A stretch of DNA of 6,257 nt from Sphingomonas sp. (GCA_019247755.1 JAFBAM010000008.1:1-6257), one strand, 5' to 3'; shown: positions 1-4,701, numbered from the stretch's first letter. Notes: generated from the sequence alone by a model not told the origin. Made by a program: numbers and translations.

Positions 1-137
1 CGGCGGCCGTTGGGCAAAGGCACTTCGCACACCGCAAACAGGTCCTGCCGGCAGAACAGGCGTGTAACGCCACGCGCTACTTCCGCGGCGATCGGCGACT
101 CATCGGTGAAGCAGGGAGACTCGGGGAGGGTAGCCAC
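1..137 (-). CDS. mmcB: MmcB-like DNA repair protein, N-terminal part (runs off the left edge)
   Basis: Reading the minus strand from GTG at 137-135 gives an open frame of 45 codons that continues past the window edge. Its second half, RGVTRLFCRQDLFAVCEVPL followed by PNGR, matches how I remember the start of MmcB/DUF1052 proteins (an RGV.RL..RHDL....EVPLPNGRRADL pattern). The family is linked to mitomycin C resistance and is thought to have a PD-(D/E)XK nuclease-like fold; the catalytic half would lie beyond the edge, so activity cannot be judged here. No upstream in-frame ATG or GTG is present, and no Shine-Dalgarno sequence precedes the GTG. A hexamer TCTAAT, one base off the -10 consensus, ends 6 bp before the GTG, so the transcript may be leaderless. 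The gene is separated from the hydrolase gene upstream by a terminator, so it is probably its own transcription unit. Family call fairly sure, exact start less so. Confidence 0.72.
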   Translation of the reverse strand, partial: MATLPESPCFTDESPIAAEVARGVTRLFCRQDLFAVCEVPLPNGR

Positions 138-143
138 GGACCA

Positions 144-149
144 ATTAGA
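144..149 (-). promoter_or_regulatory. Candidate -10 element for mmcB
   Basis: Minus-strand TCTAAT matches TATAAT at five of six positions and ends 6 bp before the proposed GTG start at 137. Transcription would then start at or next to the start codon. No convincing -35 hexamer lies 16-18 bp upstream, where the sequence is the T-rich tail of the terminator. Weak, single-hexamer evidence. Confidence 0.3.
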
Positions 150-161
150 ACAGACCGTGCA

Positions 162-196
162 CAAAAAGAAAGCGGGCGAGCCTCAGCTCACCCGCT
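162..196 (-). terminator. Intrinsic terminator of the cell wall hydrolase gene, possibly bidirectional
   Basis: Bases 171-180 (AGCGGGCGAG) pair with 187-196 (CTCACCCGCT), with one C/A mismatch and a 6-base loop (181-186). On the minus strand the stem is followed by TTCTTTTTGT, a typical U-tract. It begins about 20 bp after the hydrolase stop codon, the expected place to end that transcript before mmcB. On the plus strand the same stem is followed by CTTTTC, so it could also stop transcripts from the other side. Confidence 0.82.
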
Positions 197-216
197 CTTT
201 TCCCGCCGAATGAGGC

Positions 217-873
217 TCAGCGGTAGAAGACGTGGTTGCCGATCGAGGCGACGCGCTTGGCGTGCCAACCCGGCGCGACGTACCGCGCGTGGAAGAACAG
301 AGCGTCGCCAACCGGCGATTCCTTGAGGTCCTGGTCGACGATCTTGGCGATCGCGACAGCCGTCTGCCACTGACGGTTCGAGTGCGACACGCCCGGCAGC
401 GAACGTCCGTGGACGAACGAGAACTGGCCACGCTGGAACAGCACGCCACAATAAGTCTGCGGGAAGCGGCCGTTGCTGGCGGCGCGGTTGGCAATCACCT
501 TGCCGACCGCGAGCTGGCCGGCGAGCGGCTCACTCTTCGATTCGAAATAGATGCCGGTCGCCAAGCAGTCGAGTTCGCGGCTGCCCGCTTCGGGCGCGCG
601 CATCTGAGCGACCATCGAGGCGAGATCGCCAGTCGGCTTCACCGCCGGCTGATCGGCCGTCTCGTCATTAACGTCTTGAGTGTCCGTGGTTTTCGGCGCG
701 GACAGAGTCGGCTCGCCCTGGGGGTCGAGCAATTGAGGCGTGGCGACCTCGGGGGTCGATGCAGCCATCGCCGGGAGCAAAGGCTCCCCGGAAGGTCCGG
801 CCTCAGCCGGAGCAATAGTCGTCGCGGTAAGCGCCGCAATCATCAGCAGCGCTGAGCGAAAAGAAGCCAACAT
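217..873 (-). CDS. Secreted SleB-type cell wall hydrolase
   Basis: A 218-residue protein with an N-terminal signal peptide: Arg6, a hydrophobic stretch at about 8-20, and a likely cleavage after A-x-A at residue 25 (APAEA|GPS). Residues 26-95 are a Pro/Ala/Thr-rich low-complexity spacer. Residues 100-218 form a complete SleB-like hydrolase domain (Hydrolase_2): LDCLATGIYFES, GQLAVGKVIANR, CGVLFQ, QFSF, ALFFHARYVAPGW and the C-terminal IGNHVFYR. Glu111 in YFES is the likely catalytic acid. Cys103 and Cys142 could form a disulfide after export. The family includes the spore-cortex lytic enzyme SleB. In non-sporulating alphaproteobacteria such proteins are presumed to cut peptidoglycan in the periplasm during growth or remodelling; that role is inferred. 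The ATG at 873 is chosen because it opens the signal peptide directly. Its ribosome binding site is weak. It appears monocistronic, with a gap before it and a terminator after it. Confidence 0.9.
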   Translation of the reverse strand: MLASFRSALLMIAALTATTIAPAEAGPSGEPLLPAMAASTPEVATPQLLDPQGEPTLSAPKTTDTQDVNDETADQPAVKPTGDLASMVAQMRAPEAGSRELDCLATGIYFESKSEPLAGQLAVGKVIANRAASNGRFPQTYCGVLFQRGQFSFVHGRSLPGVSHSNRQWQTAVAIAKIVDQDLKESPVGDALFFHARYVAPGWHAKRVASIGNHVFYR

Positions 874-1049
874 TCGAACCGTAGATAGTGCGGCTAACCA
901 CCTGAAACCGTGCGCCTGTTACTTCGCGAATACTACCGAAGCGCCGTTGGTGATTCCCCGTCTCGCGTGGTATTTCAGCGCATTTGGCGCGCAGGAAATA
1001 CCCCCCGCTCTTGTTGTTGGGACCGGTGTCGCCCGCGCCGAGAGGGGGG
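874..1049. other. Intergenic region between DUF1491 and the cell wall hydrolase
   Basis: This 176-bp gap must hold the hydrolase promoter, but I could not find a convincing -35/-10 pair. Its one clear feature is the inverted repeat at 969-1002. Short open frames crossing it on the plus strand have no recognisable content and read into the antisense of neighbouring genes. Confidence 0.5.
969..1002. repeat. Inverted repeat / hairpin between DUF1491 and the hydrolase gene
   Basis: GGTATTTC (969-976) and GAAATACC (995-1002) are a perfect 8-bp inverted repeat. The 18-base interval contains a second self-pairing element, GCGC (978-981) with GCGC (989-992 or 987-990), so the hairpin can extend to about 12 bp with a small internal loop. 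It starts about 48 bp past the DUF1491 stop in the direction of transcription. There is no U-tract on the minus-strand side (ACCACGCGAG follows). It could be a non-canonical transcript end, a 3'-end stabiliser or a protein-binding operator for the hydrolase gene. The pairing is seen directly; the function is not known. Confidence 0.55.
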
Positions 1050-1391
1050 TCAACCCGTTAACATCGTTTCAGCGATGAACCGTTCGGGGTCCGCGATATC
1101 CAGTTCGATTGCCCACGAATCCTCGTCGAACCGTGCGCGACGGGCGAGGAAATCTGCAATTTTCGTGGAACTTGCCGATTCGGCGGGTCCGGAACGCTCC
1201 CATCGGTAACTCCCATCCATGTTGAGCACGCGCTCGAGGGCGGCAACGTGAACGCCCCGGCTCGCGACTAGAAGGATCAGCGAACCGCGCTCCTCGTCGC
1301 CCTTCTTCATTACTGTTGCGAAACCGCCCTCAGCCGCGACGCGCCGAAGCAGGCCCGCGACTTCAACGTGCGTGGGAAGGCGATCGCTCAG
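1050..1391 (-). CDS. DUF1491 family protein (proposed CTG start)
   Basis: A small alphaproteobacterial protein of unknown function, about 113 residues if started at CTG 1391-1389. The first ATG in this frame, at 1310, gives only 86 residues and removes 27 codons that read as the family's conserved N-terminus: S-D-R-L-P-T-H-V-E-V-A-G-L-L-R-R, then AAEGGFATVMKKGD. Members I recall begin M-x-A-R-L-P-A-H-L-E-V, which puts the start just before SDRLP. The rest fits the family: GSLILLV, LERVLNMDGSYRWE, and the C-terminal WAIELDIADPERFIAE. No ATG, GTG or TTG exists in frame from 1313 up to the ptsN region I checked (about 1450). The CTG shares its TG with the ptsN stop (C-TGA), suggesting translational coupling to ptsN, with a weak GGGA upstream as ribosome binding site. 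The family identity is fairly certain, the start codon is inferred, and the function is unknown. Confidence 0.75.
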   Translation of the reverse strand: MSDRLPTHVEVAGLLRRVAAEGGFATVMKKGDEERGSLILLVASRGVHVAALERVLNMDGSYRWERSGPAESASSTKIADFLARRARFDEDSWAIELDIADPERFIAETMLTG

Positions 1392-1852
1392 GCGGCGTCC
1401 CGTTCGTCGGCGCCCATCAGCACGGCAGCCAGCGCGTCGCGGCTCCGTGCTCCCCGCAGCCGCTCCAAGGTCGCCGCGTCGCGCGTGACGCGGCTGATCG
1501 AGGCCAACGCCTTCAGATGCTCGGCGCCGGCATCGGGCGGTGAAAGCAGCAGGAAGATGAGATCGACGGGCCGTCCATCGATCGCCTTGTAATCGACGGG
1601 CTCGCTCAACCGCGCGAACAGACCGTAAATTCCCGCCAGTCCCTCGATCTTCGCGTGAGGGATCGCAACGCCCTGGCCGAAGCCGGTCGAGCCAAGCTGC
1701 TCGCGCTCATTGAGGCTGGCCAGGACGTCCGCAGGCTTGGCGCCAATGCGCTGCGCCGCCAGCTCGGCCAGCTGCTTCATCAGCGAACGCTTGTTGCCGC
1801 CGGGGAGGGCGGTCTTGATCGCATCGCAATCGAGGAAATCGGCAAGCTGCAT
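1388..1852 (-). CDS. ptsN: Nitrogen-regulatory PTS protein EIIA-Ntr
   Basis: A 154-residue single-domain PTS EIIA of the fructose/mannitol superfamily, the final phosphate acceptor of the nitrogen-related PTS (PtsP-NPr-EIIA-Ntr). It is a cytoplasmic signalling protein, not a sugar transporter. The phosphorylation site is His66 in GQGVAIPHAKIEGL. Flanking family motifs are visible: MQLADFLD at the start, LNEREQLGSTGFG before the site, and LIFLLLSPPDAGAEHLKALA-S after it. Length is that of the family. The ATG at 1852 is the natural start, since MQLADFL is the usual N-terminus; the ribosome binding site is weak. It lies 64 bp after hpf, matching the common hpf-ptsN pairing in rpoN operons, though no rpoN is present here. 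Its stop codon overlaps the proposed CTG start of the DUF1491 gene. In other proteobacteria EIIA-Ntr affects potassium uptake, stress signalling and nitrogen responses; which applies here cannot be told from sequence. Confidence 0.94.
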   Translation of the reverse strand: MQLADFLDCDAIKTALPGGNKRSLMKQLAELAAQRIGAKPADVLASLNEREQLGSTGFGQGVAIPHAKIEGLAGIYGLFARLSEPVDYKAIDGRPVDLIFLLLSPPDAGAEHLKALASISRVTRDAATLERLRGARSRDALAAVLMGADERDAA

Positions 1853-1872
1853 TGGCGTTGTTACTCGACCCT

Positions 1873-1890
1873 GGTGCGACCGGCCGCACC
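1873..1890. repeat. Small inverted repeat between hpf and ptsN
   Basis: GGTGCG (1873-1878) and CGCACC (1885-1890) form a 6-bp perfect stem with a 6-base loop in the 64-bp hpf-ptsN gap. No T-run follows on the minus strand, so it is not a standard terminator. It might attenuate, stabilise the hpf 3' end, or mean nothing. Confidence 0.3.
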
Positions 1891-1916
1891 CTGGTCGCTC
1901 ATGCTTTCGAACGGAC

Positions 1917-2483
1917 TTAGTCGGTTTGCGGTTCGACCCAGCCGATGTTCCCGTCTTCGCGGCGGTAGATCATGTTGAATTCGCCGGTGGCGCTGTTCTT
2001 GAACATCAGCGCCGGCGTGTTCCGGAGATCCATCAGCATGACCGCGTCGGAAACGCTGGATTCGGGGACATCGACCCGCGTCTCGGCAACGATCGCGGGA
2101 GAATCCGCCTGCTCATCTTCGCCACCTGCGCTGGAGAAAATCGTGTAGGACGCGTTCTCGACATAGGCCTGCGCGGCTTCGTCGACCTTATGTTCCTTCA
2201 GGCGGTTGGTGTAGCGGCGAAGCTGCTTCTCGATCCGGTCCGCGGCGCCGTTGAACGCCATCTCCGCTTCACGTGCGCTGTAGGAGGCCTTCAGCACCAT
2301 TCCTTGCGCGACCGGCGCCAGGATGTCGCACGTAAAATCGTTATTCGGACCTCGCCCGAAGGTGACGTTTGCCCCTACCGACCGTGAAAAATATTTGTCC
2401 GTGATATCGGCGACCCGCCGCTGAGCATGCTCGCGCAGAGATTCGCCGGTGTCGACCTGATGACCCGCGACCCGTACGTCCAC
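1917..2483 (-). CDS. hpf: Ribosome hibernation promoting factor, long form
   Basis: A 188-residue long-form HPF. Residues 1-100 are the ribosome-binding HPF/RaiA domain (MDVRVAGHQVDTGESLREHA, TFGRG, LKASYSAREAEMAFNGAADR-IEKQLRRYTNRLKEHK). Residues 101-140 are a variable linker. Residues 142-186 are the C-terminal dimerisation domain with the conserved DAVMLMDLRNTPALMFKNS and IYRREDGNIGWVEP. In the family, the N-domain sits in the decoding channel of idle 30S subunits and the C-domain pairs two ribosomes into inactive 100S dimers during starvation. The start is GTG at 2483. An AGGAG (plus-strand CTCCT 2493-2497) lies 9 bp upstream, one of the clearest ribosome binding sites in the window. A possible promoter in the 63-bp gap after dnaQ would let it respond to growth phase independently of dnaQ. 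ptsN follows 64 bp downstream. Confidence 0.95.
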   Translation of the reverse strand: MDVRVAGHQVDTGESLREHAQRRVADITDKYFSRSVGANVTFGRGPNNDFTCDILAPVAQGMVLKASYSAREAEMAFNGAADRIEKQLRRYTNRLKEHKVDEAAQAYVENASYTIFSSAGGEDEQADSPAIVAETRVDVPESSVSDAVMLMDLRNTPALMFKNSATGEFNMIYRREDGNIGWVEPQTD

Positions 2484-2511
2484 TTCGCCTCGCTCCTACG
2501 TCTGGCGCGCG

Positions 2512-2539
2512 CTTAGGACCGCGCCGAACCCCGCGTCAA
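2512..2539 (-). promoter_or_regulatory. Candidate promoter for hpf
   Basis: On the minus strand TTGACG (2539-2534, five of six to the -35 consensus) is followed by a weak CCTAAG at 16 bp or CTAAGC at 17 bp as -10. Predicted transcription would start about 20 bp before the hpf GTG, leaving the AGGAG in a short leader. The -35 overlaps the loop of the inverted repeat at 2521-2546. The -10 is poor, so this is tentative. Confidence 0.33.
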
Positions 2540-2546
2540 CCGGCGC
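2521..2546. repeat. Inverted repeat directly after the dnaQ stop codon
   Basis: GCGCCG (2521-2526) and CGGCGC (2541-2546) form a perfect 6-bp stem with a 14-base loop, abutting the dnaQ TAA at 2549-2547. No U-tract follows on the minus strand. It may protect the dnaQ 3' end or help separate dnaQ from hpf transcription. Pairing is visible; role is inferred. Confidence 0.35.
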
Positions 2547-3245
2547 TTATTGGGCGGCTGCGAACCGTTCCCAAAGCGGGTTGACCAGCTTAGCAATAAA
2601 CGCCCGATGCCGCTCAAGTTCCTCAGCCAATGCTGCATGCGGCCGAGGTGGGCGAGGCTCCCGCGCAATGATCGGCCCGGCGGATTGCGGTACGGAAACC
2701 GTGCCCGTCTCGGCGACCAAGCCGAGACCGATCTGGCGTCCGCCGGTAAGCTCGACATAGACCTGGGCCAGCAGCTGCGCGTCCAGCAATGCGCCGTGCT
2801 TCACGCGGTGGCTGCGGTCGATCCCGAACCGCATGCACAAGGCGTCGAGGCTGTGCTTTGCTCCAGGATGCTTCTGCCGCGCCAACGCGAGCGTATCGAT
2901 CATTCGGTTCATCGAGACACCGGGCAGACCGCAACGCTCGAGCTCGTAGTTCAGGAAGCCGAAGTCGAAGCCCGCGTTGTGCGCGACCAGCGGCGCATCC
3001 CCGAGAAATTCGAGCAAGGCCTCGACAGTCTCCGCGAAGCGCGGCTTGTCCGACAGGAAAAGATTGCTGAGGCCGTGCACTTCCTGCGCCTCGAACGGCA
3101 TGTCGCGTTCGGGATTGAAGTAAGCGTGGAAGGTGCGGCCGGTTTCGACGCGATTGACGATCTCGATGCAGCCGATCTCGACCATGCGGTCGCCGCCAGC
3201 CGGGTTCAGGCCCGTCGTTTCCGTATCGAACACGATTTCACGCAT
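2547..3245 (-). CDS. dnaQ: DNA polymerase III epsilon subunit (3'-5' proofreading exonuclease)
   Basis: A 232-residue DEDDh exonuclease of the DnaQ family, the proofreading subunit of the replicative polymerase. All five catalytic residues are present: Asp7 and Glu9 in FDTETTGL (ExoI), Asp94 in HNAGFDFGFLN (ExoII), and His150 and Asp155 in RVKHGALLDAQLLAQVY (ExoIII). Substrate-side motifs MVEIGCIEI (21-29) and EVHGLS (55-60) are also intact. The C-terminal part (about 165-232) is a Pro/Ala-rich tail, where epsilon in other bacteria binds the beta clamp and alpha subunit; I cannot point to a definite clamp motif. The ATG at 3245 gives the standard N-terminus MREIVFDTETTGL. It begins 9 bp after the coaE stop without a clear ribosome binding site, so translation probably relies on coupling with coaE. 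The coaE-dnaQ neighbourhood beside the origin is shared with Caulobacter. Confidence 0.96.
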   Translation of the reverse strand: MREIVFDTETTGLNPAGGDRMVEIGCIEIVNRVETGRTFHAYFNPERDMPFEAQEVHGLSNLFLSDKPRFAETVEALLEFLGDAPLVAHNAGFDFGFLNYELERCGLPGVSMNRMIDTLALARQKHPGAKHSLDALCMRFGIDRSHRVKHGALLDAQLLAQVYVELTGGRQIGLGLVAETGTVSVPQSAGPIIAREPRPPRPHAALAEELERHRAFIAKLVNPLWERFAAAQ

Positions 3246-3254
3246 GGTTCGAAT

Positions 3255-3848
3255 TTATCGGTCGGGCGCGATTCCGAGACAAGCCAGAATGTCGCGGACC
3301 TGGCTTTCAGTTGTGGATAGGTCATTGCCGGTGTCGACGACGAAATCGGCGCGGGCGCGCTTCTCGGAGTCGGGCATCTGCCTGGCGAGGATGGAGTCGA
3401 GCTTGGCGGCAGTCATGCCCGTGCGTTCCATCACCCGGGCGCGTTGCACATCGGCCGGTGCCGAAACCACCACCACCTTCTCGAAATCCTTTTCACCGCC
3501 GGTTTCAAACAGCAAAGGAATCTCAAACAGGAGCGCGGGGGAATCGCGGTGGGCGGCGATGAATTCGTCCCGTGCCTCCCGGACCGCCGGATGGACGATG
3601 CCTTCAAGCGTCGACAGCTTGTCTGGGTCGGCGAGGACGATCTGCGCCAGGCATTCCCGATCCAGTGTCCCGCAACGGACGCAGCCCGGGAAATGCTCGC
3701 CGATCTTCTCGACCAATCCGCCGCCCGGAGCCTGCAGTTTGTGGACGACGGCGTCGGCGTTGAAAACGGGAATGCCGGCGCGCTCGAACATCTCGGCGAC
3801 GGTCGATTTGCCCATACCGATCGATCCGGTGAGCGCGATCTTCATCAT
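3255..3848 (-). CDS. coaE: Dephospho-CoA kinase
   Basis: CoaE catalyses the last step of coenzyme A synthesis, ATP-dependent phosphorylation of the 3'-hydroxyl of dephospho-CoA. The 197-residue product (about 200 is usual) starts MMKIALTGSIGMGKST, with the P-loop GSIGMGKS at residues 8-15. Other family motifs follow: FNADAVVHKL, a basic HPAVRE segment, and FEIPLLFETGGE before VVVVSAP. The frame is open further upstream to an ATG at 4079, but that extension is out-of-frame maf sequence and is not credible. Two adjacent ATGs are possible: 3848-3846, which overlaps the maf TGA as ATGA, and 3845-3843, which overlaps by one base. Either implies translation coupled to maf. In Caulobacter aroE lies between maf and coaE; here the two genes fuse directly at the overlap. 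Confidence 0.96.
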   Translation of the reverse strand: MMKIALTGSIGMGKSTVAEMFERAGIPVFNADAVVHKLQAPGGGLVEKIGEHFPGCVRCGTLDRECLAQIVLADPDKLSTLEGIVHPAVREARDEFIAAHRDSPALLFEIPLLFETGGEKDFEKVVVVSAPADVQRARVMERTGMTAAKLDSILARQMPDSEKRARADFVVDTGNDLSTTESQVRDILACLGIAPDR

Positions 3849-4417
3849 GCGAGCAGCAATCCCCGTTCGCGGAGCGCCCCGAGCAGTGGAACCAGCGGCA
3901 TGCCGAGAATAGTGAAATGGTCGCCGTCGATCGAATTGAACAACTGCACCCCGCGCGCCTCCAGCCGGAACACGCCGACAGTGTAACCCACCTCGGGCCA
4001 TTCGGCATCGAGATAGTCGGCGATGAAGTCGTCCGACAGCTGACGAACTCGAAGTCGCGCCGTCTCGACGTGATGCCACTCGGCTTTCCCGTTACGCGCC
4101 AAGGCAACGGCGCTGGTCAGCAGCATCTCTTTCCCGGAAAAGAAGCGCAGATGATTGACCGCGTCGTCCCGGTTTTGTGGCTTGTCGAACAGCCGCCCCG
4201 CCGCGCTAACGACGCTATCGCTCCCGATTACCCAATCGCTCGCGTCGACGCTGCAGGCCTTCGCGGTCGCCAGCTTGGACGCGATCTCGGAGGCGTCGGA
4301 GAATAGCCCTTTGATGGAGTCCTCATCCACCTCGGGCTTCCTCGGCTCGTAGGCGACCCCCGCGGCATCGAGCATCTGCCGCCGGATTGCGCTGGTCGAG
4401 GCAAGAATCAGACCCAC
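3845..4417 (-). CDS. maf: Maf-family nucleotide pyrophosphatase
   Basis: A 190-residue Maf/Ham1-superfamily protein. Characterised members hydrolyse non-canonical or canonical nucleoside triphosphates to monophosphates, cleaning the nucleotide pool or slowing division. Motifs in order: N-terminal LASTSAIRRQMLDAAG (5-20), EIASKLATAKA (44-54), VIGSDSVV with Asp67 as the likely catalytic base, FDKP (77-80), YTVGVFRLEARGVQLF (145-160) and IDGDHFTILGMPLVPLL (163-179). The region around 140-150 lacks the KAGAY signature of classical Maf, but fits the alphaproteobacterial subgroup as I know it, so dUTP/UTP or m7GTP preference cannot be assigned. The start is GTG at 4417; no in-frame ATG is available nearby. 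AAGG (4429-4426) is a plausible ribosome binding site 8 bp upstream. A DnaA-box-like nonamer (4429-4437) sits immediately upstream of it, so the leader lies inside the presumed origin. The stop overlaps the coaE start. Confidence 0.94.
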   Translation of the reverse strand: MGLILASTSAIRRQMLDAAGVAYEPRKPEVDEDSIKGLFSDASEIASKLATAKACSVDASDWVIGSDSVVSAAGRLFDKPQNRDDAVNHLRFFSGKEMLLTSAVALARNGKAEWHHVETARLRVRQLSDDFIADYLDAEWPEVGYTVGVFRLEARGVQLFNSIDGDHFTILGMPLVPLLGALRERGLLLA

Positions 4418-4428
4418 ATGAACAACCT

Positions 4429-4437
4429 TGTGGAAAA
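4429..4437 (-). promoter_or_regulatory. DnaA box (TTTTCCACA)
   Basis: Minus-strand TTTTCCACA differs from the consensus TTATCCACA at one position and satisfies TTWTNCACA. It sits just upstream of the maf ribosome binding site, so bound DnaA could also affect maf transcription. This is the best DnaA-box match in the gap. Confidence 0.6.
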
Positions 4438-4488
4438 GCGTCGGTGTAACGCTAGCGCGATGCTGGGGAGCGGCTCAACCGCCGATTT

Positions 4489-4507
4489 GCAAACGGACCG
4501 CAAACGG
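4489..4507 (+). repeat. GCAAACGG direct repeat pair, 11-bp period
   Basis: GCAAACGG occurs at 4489-4496 and again at 4500-4507, separated by ACC, so the two copies lie on the same face of the helix. The left copy overlaps the palindrome TTTGCAAA (4486-4493). The arrangement looks like a two-subunit protein-binding site; I do not recognise the protein. Confidence 0.45.
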
Positions 4508-4519
4508 CTGTTCAAAGAT

Positions 4520-4528
4520 TCATCCACG
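4520..4528 (+). promoter_or_regulatory. Weak DnaA-box-like nonamer (TCATCCACG)
   Basis: TCATCCACG differs at two positions from TTATCCACA and from the Caulobacter G-box TGATCCACA. It overlaps the GANTC site at 4517-4521, so methylation could influence binding. Weak by itself; supported by context. Confidence 0.35.
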
Positions 4529-4546
4529 GGGACAGATTCAATCCCC
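4528..4546. repeat. Inverted repeat centred on a GANTC site
   Basis: GGGGACAGATTCAATCCCC has 5-bp arms GGGGA (4528-4532) and TCCCC (4542-4546), centred exactly on the GATTC at 4535-4539. Such a site could be read by a dimeric, methylation-sensitive protein. Symmetry is seen; function is inferred. Confidence 0.4.
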
Positions 4547-4550
4547 ATCG

Positions 4551-4559
4551 TGTGAATCA
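4551..4559 (-). promoter_or_regulatory. DnaA G-box-like nonamer (TGATTCACA)
   Basis: Minus-strand TGATTCACA differs at one position from the Caulobacter origin G-box TGATCCACA and at two from TTATCCACA. A GANTC site (4554-4558) lies wholly inside it, so DnaA binding and CcrM methylation would act on the same bases. Confidence 0.45.
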
Positions 4560-4663
4560 TGGGAGCGAATCACCGCGACTCGCGCACCTTCCGAATGCGC
4601 CGCCTTTCCCGGCTTGTTGGCAATTCCGGGAGCCGCGCCTAAACCCCGCCATCCAGCGCCCAA

Positions 4664-4697
4664 TCACATCATCAATCTTAGATTCTAAATATATAAG
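4664..4697. other. AT-rich block beside hemE, candidate unwinding element
   Basis: About 26 of 34 bases are A or T in a window that is otherwise G+C-rich. It includes the 11-bp palindrome TTAGATTCTAA (4678-4688), centred near a GATTC, and TAAATATATAA. It ends at the hemE ribosome binding site, so it may also contain hemE promoter elements. Confidence 0.45.
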
Positions 4698-4701
4698 GGA
4701 G
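4695..4701 (+). promoter_or_regulatory. Ribosome binding site that fixes the hemE start at GTG 4711
   Basis: AAGGGAG ends 9 bp before GTG 4711-4713. It favours this GTG over the in-frame ATG at 4552, whose product would carry 53 extra residues encoded by origin DNA. Confidence 0.7.

Larger units (their letters stand above)
4405..4685. other. GANTC (CcrM-type) methylation site cluster
   Basis: GANTC occurs at 4405, 4517, 4535, 4554, 4567, 4577 and 4681 (first base of each), five of them between 4517 and 4581. At roughly 60% G+C about one site per 280 bp is expected. CcrM methylates the A of GANTC in most alphaproteobacteria, and hemimethylation after fork passage times origin and promoter activity in Caulobacter. 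The sites are seen directly; their use here is inferred. Confidence 0.7.

Noticed and set aside
10..213. Plus-strand open frame of 67 codons
   Set aside because: No recognisable content. It is antisense to the mmcB-like frame and reads through the terminator hairpin.
232..855. Long plus-strand frame of 207 codons
   Set aside because: It is antisense to the cell wall hydrolase, which has a signal peptide and full domain. The plus-strand product is Arg-rich with no motifs, as expected of a high-GC shadow frame.
1873..1890. Intrinsic terminator between hpf and ptsN
   Set aside because: Only a 6-bp stem and no T-run in the direction of transcription, so it was kept as a low-confidence repeat.
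2550..3320. Plus-strand frame of 256 codons opposite dnaQ
   Set aside because: dnaQ on the other strand has all catalytic residues. This frame has none and no ribosome binding site.
3133..3912. Plus-strand frame of 259 codons opposite coaE
   Set aside because: Ser/Arg-rich composition typical of an antisense frame; coaE is clearly real.
3849..4079. N-terminal extension of CoaE to an upstream ATG at 4079
   Set aside because: The extra 77 residues are maf sequence read out of frame; the P-loop begins right after the ATGATG at 3848.
4690..4695. TATATA as the hemE -10 element
   Set aside because: It would start transcription around the ribosome binding site, leaving almost no leader, and no -35 hexamer is at the right spacing. 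The AT-richness is better explained as an unwinding element.
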